Part shown: piece by piece, positions 11,393 through 23,364 of the stretch
Layout of the letters: each line of letters opens with the position of its first letter
Numbering within the stretch: the stretch's first letter is position 1
NCBI GenBank assembly: GCA_030765065.1
Contig: CM060977.1
Span: 98,845,795 to 98,909,794 of the forward strand
Length of the DNA stretch: 64,000 nt
Direction of reading: 5' to 3'
Source: Deroplatys truncata
Lineage: Eukaryota; Arthropoda; Insecta; Mantodea; Mantidae
The notes under the pieces: generated by a model
Told to the model about the DNA's origin: nothing
The model's database searches: none
Seen by the model: only the letters and a program-made list of their open reading frames with translations
Position numbers and translations under genes: made by a program

Positions 11393-11580
11393 TCTCCGCT
11401 TAGACATTTGATTATAGCTGTTGTCTTTGTATCTAAAGAAATTCGAAATACAGCTATTTCAGCAAACGTTTATGTCGATTAAAATGAATTCGAAACAACA
11501 AAAATAAGCTTTCTTAAGAATAGATTTTATATCCATTTATAAATAATAGATGGTAGAGAATGTCACATAAATTTAACTCA
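11393..11580 (-). mobile_element. Family H copy, B-type, 5' part
   Basis: The remainder of the copy begun at 9921. It holds ATTATAGCTGTTGTCTTTGT, the block shared by all B-type copies, and ends GGTAGAGAATGTCACATAAA at 11554-11573. Confidence 0.75.
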
Positions 11581-11589
11581 TCACGTTCT

Positions 11590-11997
11590 TTATCAGTTAT
11601 GCAGAAGGAATTCAGAATCAAGAGGACTATGCTATTCCCAGAATATTCAAGATAAACGTTTTATTTGCCATGAAAATATCTTAAGCTTGTGGTATTTTTG
11701 TCAACTTGTTAGAACAATTTATGGGAAAATACAAAATAACGAAAGTCTTTCCATGTAAAGGGTGGTAGGCGGTGATGGTAGTTTTCTTGAAAAGGATAGT
11801 GTCGTGTCCTAGGAGAAACTGAACTTTAATGCCAAGTTTAGTATTTAACGATTTATTTTTTGCTGTTCACACACACACCTCTTTCTAAAAATTTGTTTTT
11901 ATTCAAGGGACCTCAAAAGGTGCGTTTCCAGTAAAATCTCGGTTTCGAAAAAGGAAATAGTTTCTCTAGTTACTATAGGTTAACGGTAGAAAAAGTA
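11590..11997 (+). mobile_element. Family H copy, 3' half only
   Basis: Opposite orientation to the preceding piece. It has the blocks CTTTCCATGTAAAGGGTGGT and CACACACACACC, and ends GGTAGAAAAAGTAAAT at about 11995. The 5' half is missing. Confidence 0.7.
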
Positions 11998-13290
11998 AAT
12001 GTTCTACCTGTGTTTATTACCCCCTGAAAGTTAAATATTTTTCTAGATCTTGAAAGTCTCTTTGCGCTTGGGAATCAAGATCTTTTGGTTATTTTGGGGG
12101 TTGTACACAAATTCCCTTTGGAAGACAATTTATTAGGTCTGGCGGCGACGATTGCAATATTCTGCAACAAAAAACAGCAGAGGAGTTTTGTGAGGGGAGC
12201 TTTGTTCAAGACAGGGCAATCGATTAGATGGATACTGTGCTGTAGAAGGGAATATCCATGGAGCCCTTACGTGAACCACATATGGATATGTCTTTGTAAG
12301 TTTCACATACTGCTATTCTATATGTGATGGACGTTCACTATCGGGCACAAGCTGTGATGGGATGTCCCATAGCGCAGGACGGAGCACTTGGTTTTAATGC
12401 CTTTTATTTTTAGAGAACAGCTGGCGCTTTGGATGACCTGTAAACTGCAACGTCACATTTCGTTTTAAGAAAGTAAAGACCACAGTCCGCAATTAAGTTA
12501 CAAGGCTATGTTGACTATAATACTTATTGAACTAGTTGGAAGCAGAGCTTCAAGTTAGGTCACGACCGAAGAGTCTTTTAACCCGGACGAGTTACTAGGA
12601 GCTACTCGTAAAGCTGAATTTATATCATGTTTACTATAATATTTTATCTTTATTGATCATGTCTTTACTAGCACTATAAGGGTACAAGGTTAATAGTTGA
12701 ACACGCCCTCCACACCTGATAGTCAATAACGGAAATGAGAAAGCAACCTACTAACATCAGAAGCTGTGAAATCTAGGTTGGAAGTTTCACACGATACATC
12801 CCCTATATGATACCTGAAAGGAAACAAGCAAAGAAAAATTCTCCAATCGAATATCTGGACCACAGTCCTGAAAGAACACGTTACGAAAGAAACATGTTTT
12901 GAGATAATCTTGCATCGACTCCAGAGAAAAATACTTGTGCAGAACTTTGTGCTTTCTCAATTTCTATCTGACCATGGCTAATTTAAGTATTTCGATCGGT
13001 TTAAGATAAATGTCCCAGATTATTATTTATGCTTCTGAGATTTCCCTCAAACTATATAACACCTGAGTGTCATGTATTTAGAAGATAAAGGTATACCCTT
13101 AAACAACTACCTAATCATATGTGACAATGAATCGACAAATCCTGTACTCTATATTCTCAGAAAACAATGCTGTTATTCTCACTCTATATTCATACATCGC
13201 ATCTTTAATAAGCTTTCATCATAATGTTCAATCTGTTTGTTAATAGTATGTAAGAGGCGTGTTTTAAAGTAAGTACCAATAGTTTCTTAA
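11998..13290. other. No gene recognised
   Basis: An 80-codon frame at 12085-12327 has no recognisable motif. The rest is AT-rich with no repeat partner seen. Confidence 0.5.
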
Positions 13291-13299
13291 AAAATAAAG

Positions 13300-13960
13300 A
13301 ACACTATTTTCCAAACAGTTTATTATCATCCTTTGCCTCACACCTTACACTACTTCTCCAAATAGTCCCGCCGTTATTCAGGCACTCGTTGCAATGAGAA
13401 TCCAGTTTTTGTATGCCTTCATCAAAGAATAATGACGTTTGTGATGAAAGCCAAGTTTTCACTTCTTGTTTCATATCGTCATCGTCGTTGAAAAGTTTTC
13501 CAACAAAGAATTTCTTCTAATAATGAAGATTAGACAGATAAAAATAGTTTGGTGTCAAATCCGGACTGTAGGGAGGGTGGTGGAATTGCTCCTAACCACA
13601 TGATGCGAGTTAAGTTTGTTTGGCTGGTTGTGGCGGGATTGTTACTCATTACTCTTTCCCCATAAACCTCACACAATTGGCAACGAATGTTTGCTGGCGT
13701 AACGTTTATCGCATTCCAAAAACGTATCACTGATCTGACTTCACAATCGGCTAGTAGTTCGATTGTTCTGAACATATAGAAACGCTCTAACAACAGGAAC
13801 ACGCAAAGTAACGATCGCTCACAGCTGCTTCTGGCTTCTCAATGAATGGAGGAAGTAATCGCTCATGTTCAAAATCGTGACTGCAGCGCTTCAGCGGAAA
13901 AAGTATTTAAACGGTGCATACTGAAAAAAACACGGCCTCGCTATTATCAAACTACAACCC
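13300..13960 (-). pseudogene. Internally deleted mariner transposase
   Basis: On the minus strand 13640-13790 encodes ADCEVRSVIRFWNAINVTPA, then a CEVYGE block. This is the N-terminal helix-turn-helix half of an insect mariner transposase (family form CEVYGENAMSD). After a jump, 13330-13570 encodes SPDLTPNYFYLSN. It continues with a GKLFNDDDDMKQEVKTWLSS stretch and a C-terminal LDSHCNECLNNGG block, the usual mariner end. The catalytic DETW and HDN regions are absent, and frames shift. A dead deletion derivative of about 0.65 kb; terminal repeats were not resolved. Confidence 0.75.
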
Positions 13961-13980
13961 TAATATGCTCTGCACAATAG

Positions 13981-14743
13981 GGTTTCTTTCTGTTTTCTGC
14001 AAATTCAACAATAAAGAGATAAAGTATGTGTGTATGTGTGTGTGTGCGCGCGCATGTAGGGTACTCTCAAATACAGCAAAATAAACAAACATAAACAAAG
14101 CGATTTTTTTATTCCTTCATTACGAAAAGCTCTATTCTTCCAGGCTATATGTTGTTTCCAAAAATTTCAAAATTCGGGGTTTAGGAGGTTGTTTTTCATA
14201 TCCATGTCACCAAATTTTAATCCCGCTGCCTACCATATGGATATCGGACATATTTACACTTTATTGCAAATTTTGCCATCTTTTAATGACTTCGAGCTTA
14301 AAAGAGTAAATGGGGAGGCTTAAAATATTTTTAAATCGAGTTAGTTTAGGGGGTTAGGGAGGTGTAGTATGTTATTCATATCACCACAATTCCCTCATAC
14401 TTCACTGAAGTTTAATCAACTTTTTGGTTTGGCTTTGACAAAACCGGGTACATTTAGGTGATAAGCTCCACTTATATTAAATCCCTATTTTCAATCCCTT
14501 AAATACAAATAAACATTATTTTCTATATGAAACTTTGCATGCTTATACTAAAAACCCAACAAAGGTTATAAACTATCTTACAACCAAAACCACCAGCTCT
14601 ACAGTATTTTCAAAATCTTATACAGAAACCTGCGCTGTTTAATAAACCATATGGTCAAAATATTGCACAATATACAATAAGAGTTGAAAAAAATCATAGG
14701 TTACGTTACAGCTATCAAAAACCAGTTAATCCTTAAATTAAAT
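13981..14743. other. No gene recognised
   Basis: Contains a short GT/GC alternating run at 14028-14055. Otherwise AT-rich with no feature supported. Confidence 0.5.
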
Positions 14744-16182
14744 TATAAAGGGTACCTCAAAAATACATGGCATAAATTCAGGTATGCATTCCCATATACA
14801 GACAAGAATGTCCATCATAACATGTGTCCGTAAATGCTTGATTTCTGAGTTATGGCCTCCAGAACAGTGATATTCACCGGAACGTTTTTCTTCGCGCAGG
14901 TGGTGCATACAGAAGATACTAACAGGACACACTGACAGTTCATTCCAAGGCAAACCGTAAATTGAGTGTTGTGTTTGGCGTTGACTGAGCGGCATGAACT
15001 CAAGCCAGGAGCTGGCAGAAATGCACTTCATGTACAGTATGGCGGACGGCAATGCTACGTTGGCTCGTCGTTTGTACCAAGAGAGGTACCCACATCGAAG
15101 ATGTCCAAATCGGAAGATATTTGAATGACCGCCGTCTATGCGCTCATGGAAAATTTACATCTCCTGGTTTGGAGTGGGGACGGCCAAGATCTACAACTCT
15201 AGTTGTAGAGGAGGAGATTCTGTGCACGCAACTCTTCTATCATTACCTGGAAGTTAGTGTTGCAAGTGAATGTTCCTCATACGACTGTCTGGAGACTGCT
15301 GCGCGAGCAACATTTGAACCCTTATCATTTGCAACGTGTACAGGCCCTGTCACCAGCAGATTGCCTGCTCGATTGGTGTTCTGCCAGTGGTTCGTGCAGC
15401 ACATGCTACAAATCCGAACTTTCCTGCCTTAGCATTATTTACAGATGAAGCACAGTTCACACAAGGTGACATTTGAAAACCCACATGCAATTGTTTCATC
15501 TCATCACCAAGTGCGGTTCACTCTCAACATGTGGGCTGGTGTCATTGGTGATCGGCTTGTTTGTCCCCAAGTATTTGTAAACAGACTTACGGGGCAGGTG
15601 TACGAAAACTTTCTGTAAAATACTATACTTCATGTGTATGGAGACACTCCACTGAGGATACGTCAATAAGTTCACTTCTTGCATGATGGCGCTCCTGGAC
15701 ACCTCAGTTATACCGCTCGCCGGTACTGGGATCGAAGGTTTCCTGATCGATGGATAGGTAGAGATGCCCAATTTCCTGGCCACCATGCTCACCTAGTTTG
15801 AACCCTGTCGATTTCTACTTGTGGGGCCATTTAAAAGCGTTGGTATATTCGTCTCCGTTGCCTGGCACAGAATCTTTTCCGAATCGAATTGTGGCAGGTT
15901 GTGAAGAAATACACAATATTCCTGGTATTTGGGATCTTTTTCGCACGGCCATGAGGCGTCAATGTGAGTCCTGCATTCAAGCAGGAGGTGGGCACTTTGA
16001 ACGTCTTCTGCAAACAGAGCTACCTGCGGTAAGAAATACGATCCGGTGAATATCACTGTTTTGAAGGCCATAACTCAAAAATCAAGCAGTTTCGGACACA
16101 TGCTGTAATGGTCGTTTTTCATTGTCTACATATGGGGAACGCATATATGAAGTGATGCCTCCATTTTTAAACACTCTGTATA
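14744..16182 (+). mobile_element. Tc1/mariner-superfamily transposon with long TIRs
   Basis: Imperfect terminal inverted repeats of about 130 bp occupy 14744-14880 and 16043-16182. Both outer ends read TATA. The inner parts match best, with CATGTGTCCG at 14821-14830 paired with 16096-16105 and a block reading AACAGTGATATTCACCGG at the inner ends. TA target duplication is consistent with the superfamily. One transposase remnant lies between the TIRs. Confidence 0.85.
15019..16049 (+). pseudogene. DDE_3-type transposase, decayed
   Basis: The N-terminus reads MHFMYSMADGNATLARRLYQ, then an ERYPHR block. This is a winged-helix start shared with the element at 62197-63499. After stops and shifts the catalytic core can still be followed: LFTDEAQFTQ (about 15428-15457), HDGAPGH (15684-15704) and LNPVDFYLWGHLK (15798-15836). 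The C-terminus reads CESCIQAGGGHFERLL. All three acidic catalytic positions seem kept, but in-frame stops and at least three frame changes make it non-functional. It is a paralogue of the 62197 element; the two differ too much to be recent copies. Confidence 0.8.
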
Positions 16183-16404
16183 GTATTCGAGATTTTTAAA
16201 AGCTACGCTTACGTTATTTTCGACTACTTAAAGATAAAAATATACTTTTTGGTCAACCAGGGCACAAATTTGTTCACTGGGAATGTAGAACTTGGTGAAA
16301 ACCATAGGATATCCTACAACTTCAAATACTACCCATACTTATATTTTTCAACACATGCATAAATTGTCACTATTTGACCAATCTGGAAAAGCTTTGGACA
16401 CCTA

Positions 16405-16925
16405 CGCTTTAGATGCCGAGCGGGATTACTCAGGTGGCAACGTTTGTGGCCCACTTTCGGCAGGCCGTAGGTTCGATTTCCGCGGCCGAACTTACTAATC
16501 CATGGGCTGTTTCGGGGCTTCCCGGGGTCGCTAGGCGAATGCTGGGAAGATTCATTACACCCGTCGGATTTGCTATGTCTCTATTTCACGTACATTTTTA
16601 TTTCATTTCACTTTTCATCTGCTTGCTGTTTCAGGGTTTCAAGTGTCGGCGGGAGTCTCGGCGTTGTATGGCAAGGGAAAAGGATGCTCTATGTAACGCT
16701 CGTCCCTCGGAATGGGGGCAGTCTCCGAAACCAGGGCCCCACAGTCGGATGCACAAGCTTGCAGAAGGAGGGGAGTTCCGGTTACACCAGCTGTAGAAGT
16801 TAGGAACCCTATCCTCTGGTCCGGCCATCCTATTTCTCCTCTCACTTCACCCCTCCCTTACGAGGGTCCCCTGTCAGGGGCTTAGACACGAAAGATCTTC
16901 ATATGTTGAGGTACTAAGTCCCCCT
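16405..16925 (+). mobile_element. Long tRNA-derived SINE, family S2
   Basis: The head has a B box GGTTCGATTTCC at 16470-16481. The body has the diagnostic CCCGGGGTCGCTAGGCGAAT (16519-16538), and the GC-rich distal part includes a block around CACAAGCTTGCAGAAGGAGG. It has the same order as 28757-29245 and the minus-strand copies. About 500 bp, long for a SINE, so it may be a composite. Confidence 0.75.
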
Positions 16926-18115
16926 CCGCTACTAGTCTTACGCTTTAGGTACAAGCACAAATTGTAGACTACTTACGACTTCCAAAAATCACCCCATATC
17001 CTTATTTTAAACCTTTTAGTTACAGAATGTACAAATTTAAGACCGGGTAAGGCAGCTGGGGATTTGTAAAAACACAACATTATGGGATATTTAAGTTAAA
17101 ATAATGGTGCAACATTTCATTCCTTCGAACAGAAGCTATGGCAGCGAATTTACGTACCAGGTATTTCTGCCTACCCAATCCCTTGAGGAGAGCCGAGCAC
17201 TATCTGCTATGTAAAGTCATCGTGGAACACCTTCTATAGGCTTCTGACTTCAACGAAGACGAGAGATAAACAGGATTAACTTGAATGTTTTGCACATATA
17301 AAACGTATAAATCAAAACTTAATGTTACCCACCTCACAGTTAAGAGGTACCGAGTTCAAATCTCGAATAGGGTAAGTTATCCGCATAAGCACTTTTTCCC
17401 GGCTTTCCCCTTATCCAGAGAAGACGAATGTCGAGTAACTTTGAATTAATAATTATATGGCATACATTTTCGGTTGTTATAGATTGCGCGATTTTTTTAA
17501 ACTATTTAGTTTGCGGTTGTTCGGCTATGCTCAGAATCGTTTGCAGAAAAGAATTAAGTCGGGATGTTGAAAATTAATATACGATGTACATTTGCTCTTT
17601 AAACTAATTGTTTTACACTTTATTACTCGCACGCGGTCATGGACGGTCCACAAAATGACCGCTAGGTGTTTCCATTTGTGCGATTGGTTTGCAACTGCAG
17701 TGACCTCGGTATGTTTAGCTAACTATAGGTGAATAACCCCCTCAGCTTTATCGGCTGTGAATGTCAACTGTCAATTGGTGCTTCTGTTCATGCTGTAAAC
17801 ACTATAGTCAGTTCATTGTACATCTCAAAAGTGAAAACTTATTCAAACATCTGTGTTATAGGTGAATAACTTTTAGACTATTCTAATTATTCTTGAGTTG
17901 TTATTAGTCCACTGAAGCCCTAAACAAAATTCACCCTTGAAGAAAGAATTTTTATGTGAAATACATACCTTAAAGCCCAATAATGTAGACAAATGTGTAC
18001 ATAATTTGAGGAGAAATTTCCTCATACTCCTGTTTGAAATAGAGGTACTGTGAGATGTCTGGTAAATAAGTTTAGGGCAACGCGATAACTAAACGCTAAA
18101 ACTAAGAAGAGATAA
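16926..18115. other. No gene recognised
   Basis: A lone B-box-like motif GAGTTCAAATCTCG occurs at 17351-17364, without a convincing A box. Otherwise no feature. Confidence 0.45.
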
Positions 18116-18119
18116 AGGC

Positions 18120-18345
18120 ATGTTCTAACGCAGAAAAAAATGACGAAATTGGTGCATCATTCGAACGCTCTCCAAGGAAGTATCTAAGACGTGTTGTCCA
18201 CCAAATGGGTGTTTCAAAAACTTCTGTTCATACGATGCTAAACTTTTAAAATGGAAACCCTACAGAGGGACTATTGTTCATGAATTACAACCTCGTGAAG
18301 AAGAGGAATGCGAGGAATGCCTCAATGCAGATGACACTACTTAAG
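18120..18345 (+). pseudogene. Tc1-like transposase scrap, N-terminal domain
   Basis: Reads ERSPRKYLRRVVHQMGVSKT, then after a frame change LKWKPYRGTIVHELQPREEE. This matches the helix-turn-helix linker of an insect DDE_3 family whose members read SVHxxLKxLKWKPYRVxxVHELQPxD. The catalytic domain is absent. It is likely the same family as the remnant at 38935-39399. Confidence 0.7.
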
Positions 18346-19439
18346 TGCATGTTATTATTACTCTTGAGTATGTAAGGCGGGAGGTTTAGAATGGAAAACC
18401 TCTCTGTGTAGTAGGCAGCGCACAGAATACACATACACGCAATCAGGTCGGGCCAATAAAACGACTGCTGTGTACAAAGAATAAACATCCATTATATTTT
18501 CTTATAAAGTGAGTTGTTTTCATTGAAATTAGTATATTTTATGCAATAAGGAACCTTAGAGATCCGTTGATGTCAATTTCCAATCGTGATGACAAATATT
18601 CACGTCGATAATAGAAAATTATCTTACTTCTTTTAAGTATCTTTCTACACGAAGCTTAGTAACTGAATACAGAGTAAATTTTCATCCTGTTCTCGGACGA
18701 CAAGCGATTCAATTGGTTCTAAAACGTATTTGAGCCTAAATATTACACTACATGATTTCCATTGGCTGCTGGCGGTTGCTATGTATAATTTAAGAAGTTT
18801 GTTCTTTTCAAATGAATAAATATACAATTTTATATAGTCATATGATTAGAATATTGCATTTATAACATACTGTGGGTCATTGTCGTCTAACGGGTATGCC
18901 CTTAATAATGACGTTCTTTGATTTACAGAATAAATCACATTAAGAGGAGATAGGCAACTGAAGTCTCAAACAATCATGTTTTTTATTATTTGTGAAAACA
19001 AATTGAACAATTCTCGCTGAACAGAGTGGCATATGAGTTTACGTGGTTGCAAAAATATTTACGACTTAAATAGCTACTGGATAAGGTCTTTGAATACCTG
19101 CCACCCCTGTACTTTTAACTGTTTTTTTCTAAACCAATTTTCTTTGCTTTATATACATTTTTGTTTAAAGGTAGTTGGCCAATCGCAGTGAGACTTTTCA
19201 AGAATACGTAAATATAACTCCTGCTTGTGTAGCGGGAAACGGTGCTGTGCGCTGTTTGTAGCGCGAAAACGTCGATCCTTGAGTTGTTGTGGTCTTCGGC
19301 AGTGTTCTTCCTCGGCTACTGATGCTCGCCGGTTGTTCCTTATTCCGTTCTTAACTTTTCCTACCTATATCTAATTCTTAATTCTCAGGTTATAGGGGTG
19401 AGGAAAGTTAAAAGTACACTGCAAGTTTCCCTTAATCAA
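18346..19439. other. No gene recognised
   Basis: AT-rich, with small open frames only. Confidence 0.5.
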
Positions 19440-19700
19440 TGAAGTTTATTCACAATTTAAGTAATTATGGGCCGCTAGCTTCTCCCATATTATAATCCCA
19501 ACACTTTAAATAAGTCATGAGCCTAGCTATCTGCACACGCATTCACATCCTTGCGCACACACGTGCCTTTACTAACATCGTAGCACCTCATACTGACGAC
19601 AATTCTGGATGAGAGAGTGGGCTCTGAGGCCTTGTCTGCCCTTATATATGTGAGCCTAGTGACGCTCATCTCTGCGTTTAAAAATGTAACATTGTTTCCT
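19440..19700 (-). promoter_or_regulatory. LTR-like or promoter module
   Basis: Minus-strand ATATATAAG (complement of 19641-19649) is followed about 190 bases on by AATAAA (complement of 19443-19448). The spacing is similar to the module at 6053-6528. No boundaries were found. It could equally be chance. Confidence 0.25.
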
Positions 19701-20488
19701 ATTGGTCCTCAGTCTGCGTTAGCTTAACATGTATGAGAATGTGTTTCTTCAAATCCGTGCGCTTAAGCGTTACCCTAGTGCGTTGTGAAGCCGTTTCAAT
19801 ATCTGCGTCTCTTTCTTTTGTCTATCTGTCTCTTTCTATTTCTCCGTACCGTTACCGGTTCCCTGCCTGTTGGCTTGGTGAAAGGTACGCTCTACTTAGG
19901 ATTATGCTTTTCCTGGAATTTTGATAGCTCGCCCGTTTCTTACAATCAGCTTTGTACAAATGTTAGATGTTGAATATTTTAACATGTTAGTGAATTATAT
20001 TATTACTGTATACTTCTTATATTTGTATGGTATATCCCCTTCCATATGTACAATTCCTATATATGTGTAATATATCCCCTTTCACTTGCTTGGAACTATA
20101 ATTATCTTTAATAATGCGGCGATTAGTGAATATAACTAGTCGAATATACACATTTTTTCTTCGATCGTATTTTTTTCATGAATTATAATTCTTGTTAAAG
20201 CTGTAATTTAGCTGTTTGACTCATTCTGTTCAAAATTAATGAACATATTACTGAGAGACTCCATACTAAATTTCAACGTTTTATCATTCATGGCTTTTTC
20301 AAAAAAAAAGAAAAGGTAAAGTTCTACAGAAAATTATAACTTCAGGATGAAAACAGCTGATTCATGAAAGATATTTATTAGATATTGGTATCATGTTTAT
20401 GACACTCTTTTGCTTATTTCAGCCAATTATCTCCCTTAAACGTATGACAAATAAATAACAAATTATATGCCCATGAATACATTCATAC
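19701..20488. other. No gene recognised
   Basis: AT-rich. Two 62-63 codon overlapping frames near 19733-19973 show no motif. A short duplicated block CTATATGTGTAATATATCCCC-type occurs near 20030-20090. Confidence 0.45.
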
Positions 20489-20604
20489 TACGAGAGGTGA
20501 TCAGAAACTAAGTTTATAAGGCCAAAATTTGTATAGATTCATCCGTTATAGAGACTTTAGTAGTGTGCAGTAATTCCAATACATGCGATTGGCAACTGTG
20601 TAGC

Positions 20605-20840
20605 GCTTCGGGCACCCGGTGGAGGGTGATGGATTTTTTCGGGCGTAAAAATCCTTAGCATGGCTTCCTTTGGAAGAGAAGTAAAGCCGGTGGTCCCGTG
20701 TCGTAGATTTAGGGCATATAAAAAAAATCTCAAGCCTGATAAAGAGACCTCTGAGCAAAATTACCGGTCTTTCATTCCCAGTATAGAATGGGACGCTAAG
20801 GACCGAACCAGTTAAAGAGCGTCCATAAATAAAACTCAAT
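20605..20840 (+). mobile_element. SINE S1 inside the mariner
   Basis: The body of S1 without a complete head, ending GCGTCCATAAATAAAACTCA at about 20819-20838. It sits where the first third of the mariner transposase should be. Confidence 0.75.
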
Positions 20841-20841
20841 T

Positions 20842-21600
20842 TTATTTTGGAAACGTTCCTCACATTGTTCCCGATGTACTGCAGTACCGGAAAGTTTGTT
20901 CTCGATGACGTCCACGAAATCTGTCCAACCAACACAAGAGAAGCGCATGGGGGCAAGTCTGCAACATTTGCAACGGTTCTCCATGGGAGGAAACAGTTTT
21001 CTTCACCACATCGTCACGGACGACGAAACATGGATCCACCACTATAACCCCAGCAGCAAGTGGTCGTCAGTGGAGTGGAAATATCCCTCCTCTCCAAAGA
21101 GAAAGTACTTTAAGGTGACGCCAACTGCCGGGGAGATGATGGCCACGGTGTTTTGGAAAGCGTGTGTGTCATACTCGTTGAGATTTTGGAAAGAGGACAC
21201 ACAGTGACCGCTAACTGATACTGCAAGACCTTGACACGATTGTGCCAAGCAATCAGAAGGAAACGGCCAGGACTTCTTATCAAGGGCGTCATGTTCCTTC
21301 ACGATAACACGCAACCTCATGCAACCAGAAGACCACCACGCTATTGAAACTGTTTCACTGGAACATTATCGACCACCCTCGCTACAGCCTGGACCTCGCT
21401 CCAAGCGACTTTAGGCTTTTTTTCACTTGAAGGAGCAACTAGGGGCCCGACGATTCGTTTCAGATGAGGAGGTGAAACACTTCGCGTCAATGTGGCGGAA
21501 CACCAAGGACAGGATTTTTATTAGGATGGAATATTCAAACCCATCCCAGGAAGCAACAAGTGCCTAAACCGATATGGAGACTGTGTGAAAAAATAACAAT
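20842..21600 (+). pseudogene. Mariner transposase, decayed
   Basis: The remaining frame includes YRKVCSR (about 20889-20909), FLHHIVTDDETWIHHYNP (20999-21052), a HPSSP-like block KYPSSPKRK and TVFWKACV. Then follow VMFLHDNTQPHATRR (about 21288-21332) and HPRYSLDLAPSDFRLF after a frame change (about 21372-21420). These correspond to the three catalytic aspartates of mariner (DD34D type). There are at least three frameshifts and several stops, and the N-terminal DNA-binding domain is missing. Confidence 0.85.
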
Positions 21601-21695
21601 GGATGTACTATAGGTTGGCTGTTTTGTTTGTATGAATTAAAATTCACACGTTTCACTGCAGGCTTTGTAACATTAGTTTCTGATTTCCCCTCGTA

Positions 21696-22196
21696 GCCGC
21701 TTGCTTTTAATGTTACTCTAAGCACTCATTCATTCGTACTATTATAAATCTATTTCATTATTATTAACATTTATCTTCCCTGGCAGTGTACAAAATAAAG
21801 TAATGTCTCAACTCTATGCTCTAAGGACTTCGGGCTCATTTGAGTGTAATTTCATCTATTTAATACATTCATCATCCGATAATTATGACCCACTAGGTTA
21901 AAGGACGTTAAGCTAAAAAAGAATACTTCTGTGCTATCATTGAATGATATTGTTTCATGGCATGCACCTCCGTGAAGTTCAAACTGCAGTTACGGCTAAC
22001 GTGTAATTGGGTGTGTAACCACACGCAAATACGCGGAAAGCAGGATGATAGCTGTTGCCTACACTTTGTGTGCGTGTAGGTTGCATTTACGCCCACATAC
22101 TCCCATACACCGGCGTTTAGATAATGTTGGTAATCAGACATTACAATAACTGTTGCTCTAAACAAAACATTCATAACAGCTTTCTGTATCATAAAG
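21696..22196. other. No gene recognised
   Basis: No feature supported. A 108-codon minus-strand frame (21908-22234) lacks motifs and runs into family H sequence. Confidence 0.45.
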
Positions 22197-22440
22197 ATCT
22201 GATGTGTGTTATTCACATAACTTTGTCTACTCACTCTTCTACAAAATATCCTTACAAAAGCACATTCTTCTATCTAATCCTTGTTAGTGTATATATGCCT
22301 TCATTGCTCATTTACACATTTTGTTGTAGGTATAAGAAGAATGCATTTGGTTAAAGGGATAGACAAATGTTTTTAAAGAGCGTCGATTTGCGATGGCTTT
22401 GAAATCCTGTTCTCTTTGCATGAACACTAAAAAGAAAGAA
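22197..22440 (+). mobile_element. Family H 5' end, C-type, truncated
   Basis: Begins TCTGATGTGTGTTATTCACA at about 22198 and follows the C-type 5' half (GGTATAAGAAGAATGCA at 22330). It stops in an A-rich run at 22430-22460, where the next copy begins. Confidence 0.65.
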
Positions 22441-22469
22441 GAAAAGAAAAAAAAAACCTTACGTGCTAC

Positions 22470-23174
22470 ATTCTCTACCCTCTATCTTTATTAGTGCGTA
22501 CACAAGCTATTCTTACTAAAGTTTACTTTCCCATCTACTACATTTAATACAAATAAACCTTTGCATAAATAGCTACATTACACATTTCGTTATAAAGAGA
22601 ACAACGACAGTCAAACGTTTAAGAACTGGACCCTATATGCTGGCCTTAAAATTCCATACTGTTTCCATGCAATCGCGAGAAACACTAAAAATCGAATGGA
22701 CTTTAAAAGAATGGCAAGTATTGAACAATTCGAAATTCTAGTAACGGATATATCAGAAACAACTTATTCCACAGCAAACTTATTTGAATAAAATGTCTGT
22801 TTTAAAGAGATCTACACTTTTCGTGTGGTACGTTTTCGTCTATCGCTTAACGTTTACAAGTTATCAAGATTACACAAATTCCTGAATGAAGACGACTTCT
22901 TAGGCTATTACCAGAAAATTCAAGATATACAAGTACATTATATTTGTCATGTGAATATCTTTTATATATGCTATTTTAATCTAAATCATTAGAGCTATTT
23001 TTTCGAAAATCAAAATGTTTTAAAACTTTTCCATGTAAAGGGTAGTTAATGGGTTATTTTTCTTCAAAATATTATGTCGCATCCTTGTAAGATACTAAAC
23101 CCAAATATAAAGCTTGGTTTTTATCCGACTTTTCATTTTTGAGTTATGCTGTTCAAAAGTAGACACATAGTAAG

Positions 23175-23209
<35 letters not shown>

Positions 23210-23356
23210 CCACACACACACACTTACATGTTTCCAAAAATGCTTTGTTTGAATTCAAGGCCTTCAAAACATGTATTTTCGGTGAAATTTCTGTAGAGGA
23301 CTTTTGGCTGCAATGCAATACTTCCCCTACTTACTATACGTAGTAGAGAAAGTAAA
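22470..23356 (+). mobile_element. Family H copy, B-type, full length
   Basis: Has CATTCTCTACCCTC near the 5' end, then AAGAACTGGACCCTATATGC, then the common 3' half with CCATGTAAAGGGTAGTT. A (CA)n tract is at 23175-23222, and the end is TACTATACGTAGTAGAGAAA then GTA. The 3' hairpin is intact. Confidence 0.88.
23176..23223. repeat. (CA)n microsatellite in family H
   Basis: Over 20 CA units with one G and one CC interruption, at the standard internal microsatellite position of the element. Confidence 0.9.
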
Positions 23357-23364
23357 AATAATTG

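Larger units (their letters stand above)
20489..21695 (+). mobile_element. Mariner element with TIRs
   Basis: Inverted ends of about 33 bp read TACGAGAGGTGATCAGAAAC at 20489-20508 against TACGAGGGGAAATCAGAAAC as the complement of 21676-21695. TA lies at both borders. Length 1.2 kb is near the family norm. However, the N-terminal coding part is replaced by a SINE S1, and the remaining frame is broken. Confidence 0.88.

Noticed and set aside
20896..21207. 103-codon frame as a functional mariner or SETMAR-like gene
   Set aside because: It is only the middle of a transposase with frameshifts on both sides, no N-terminal domain, and no SET domain sequence nearby.
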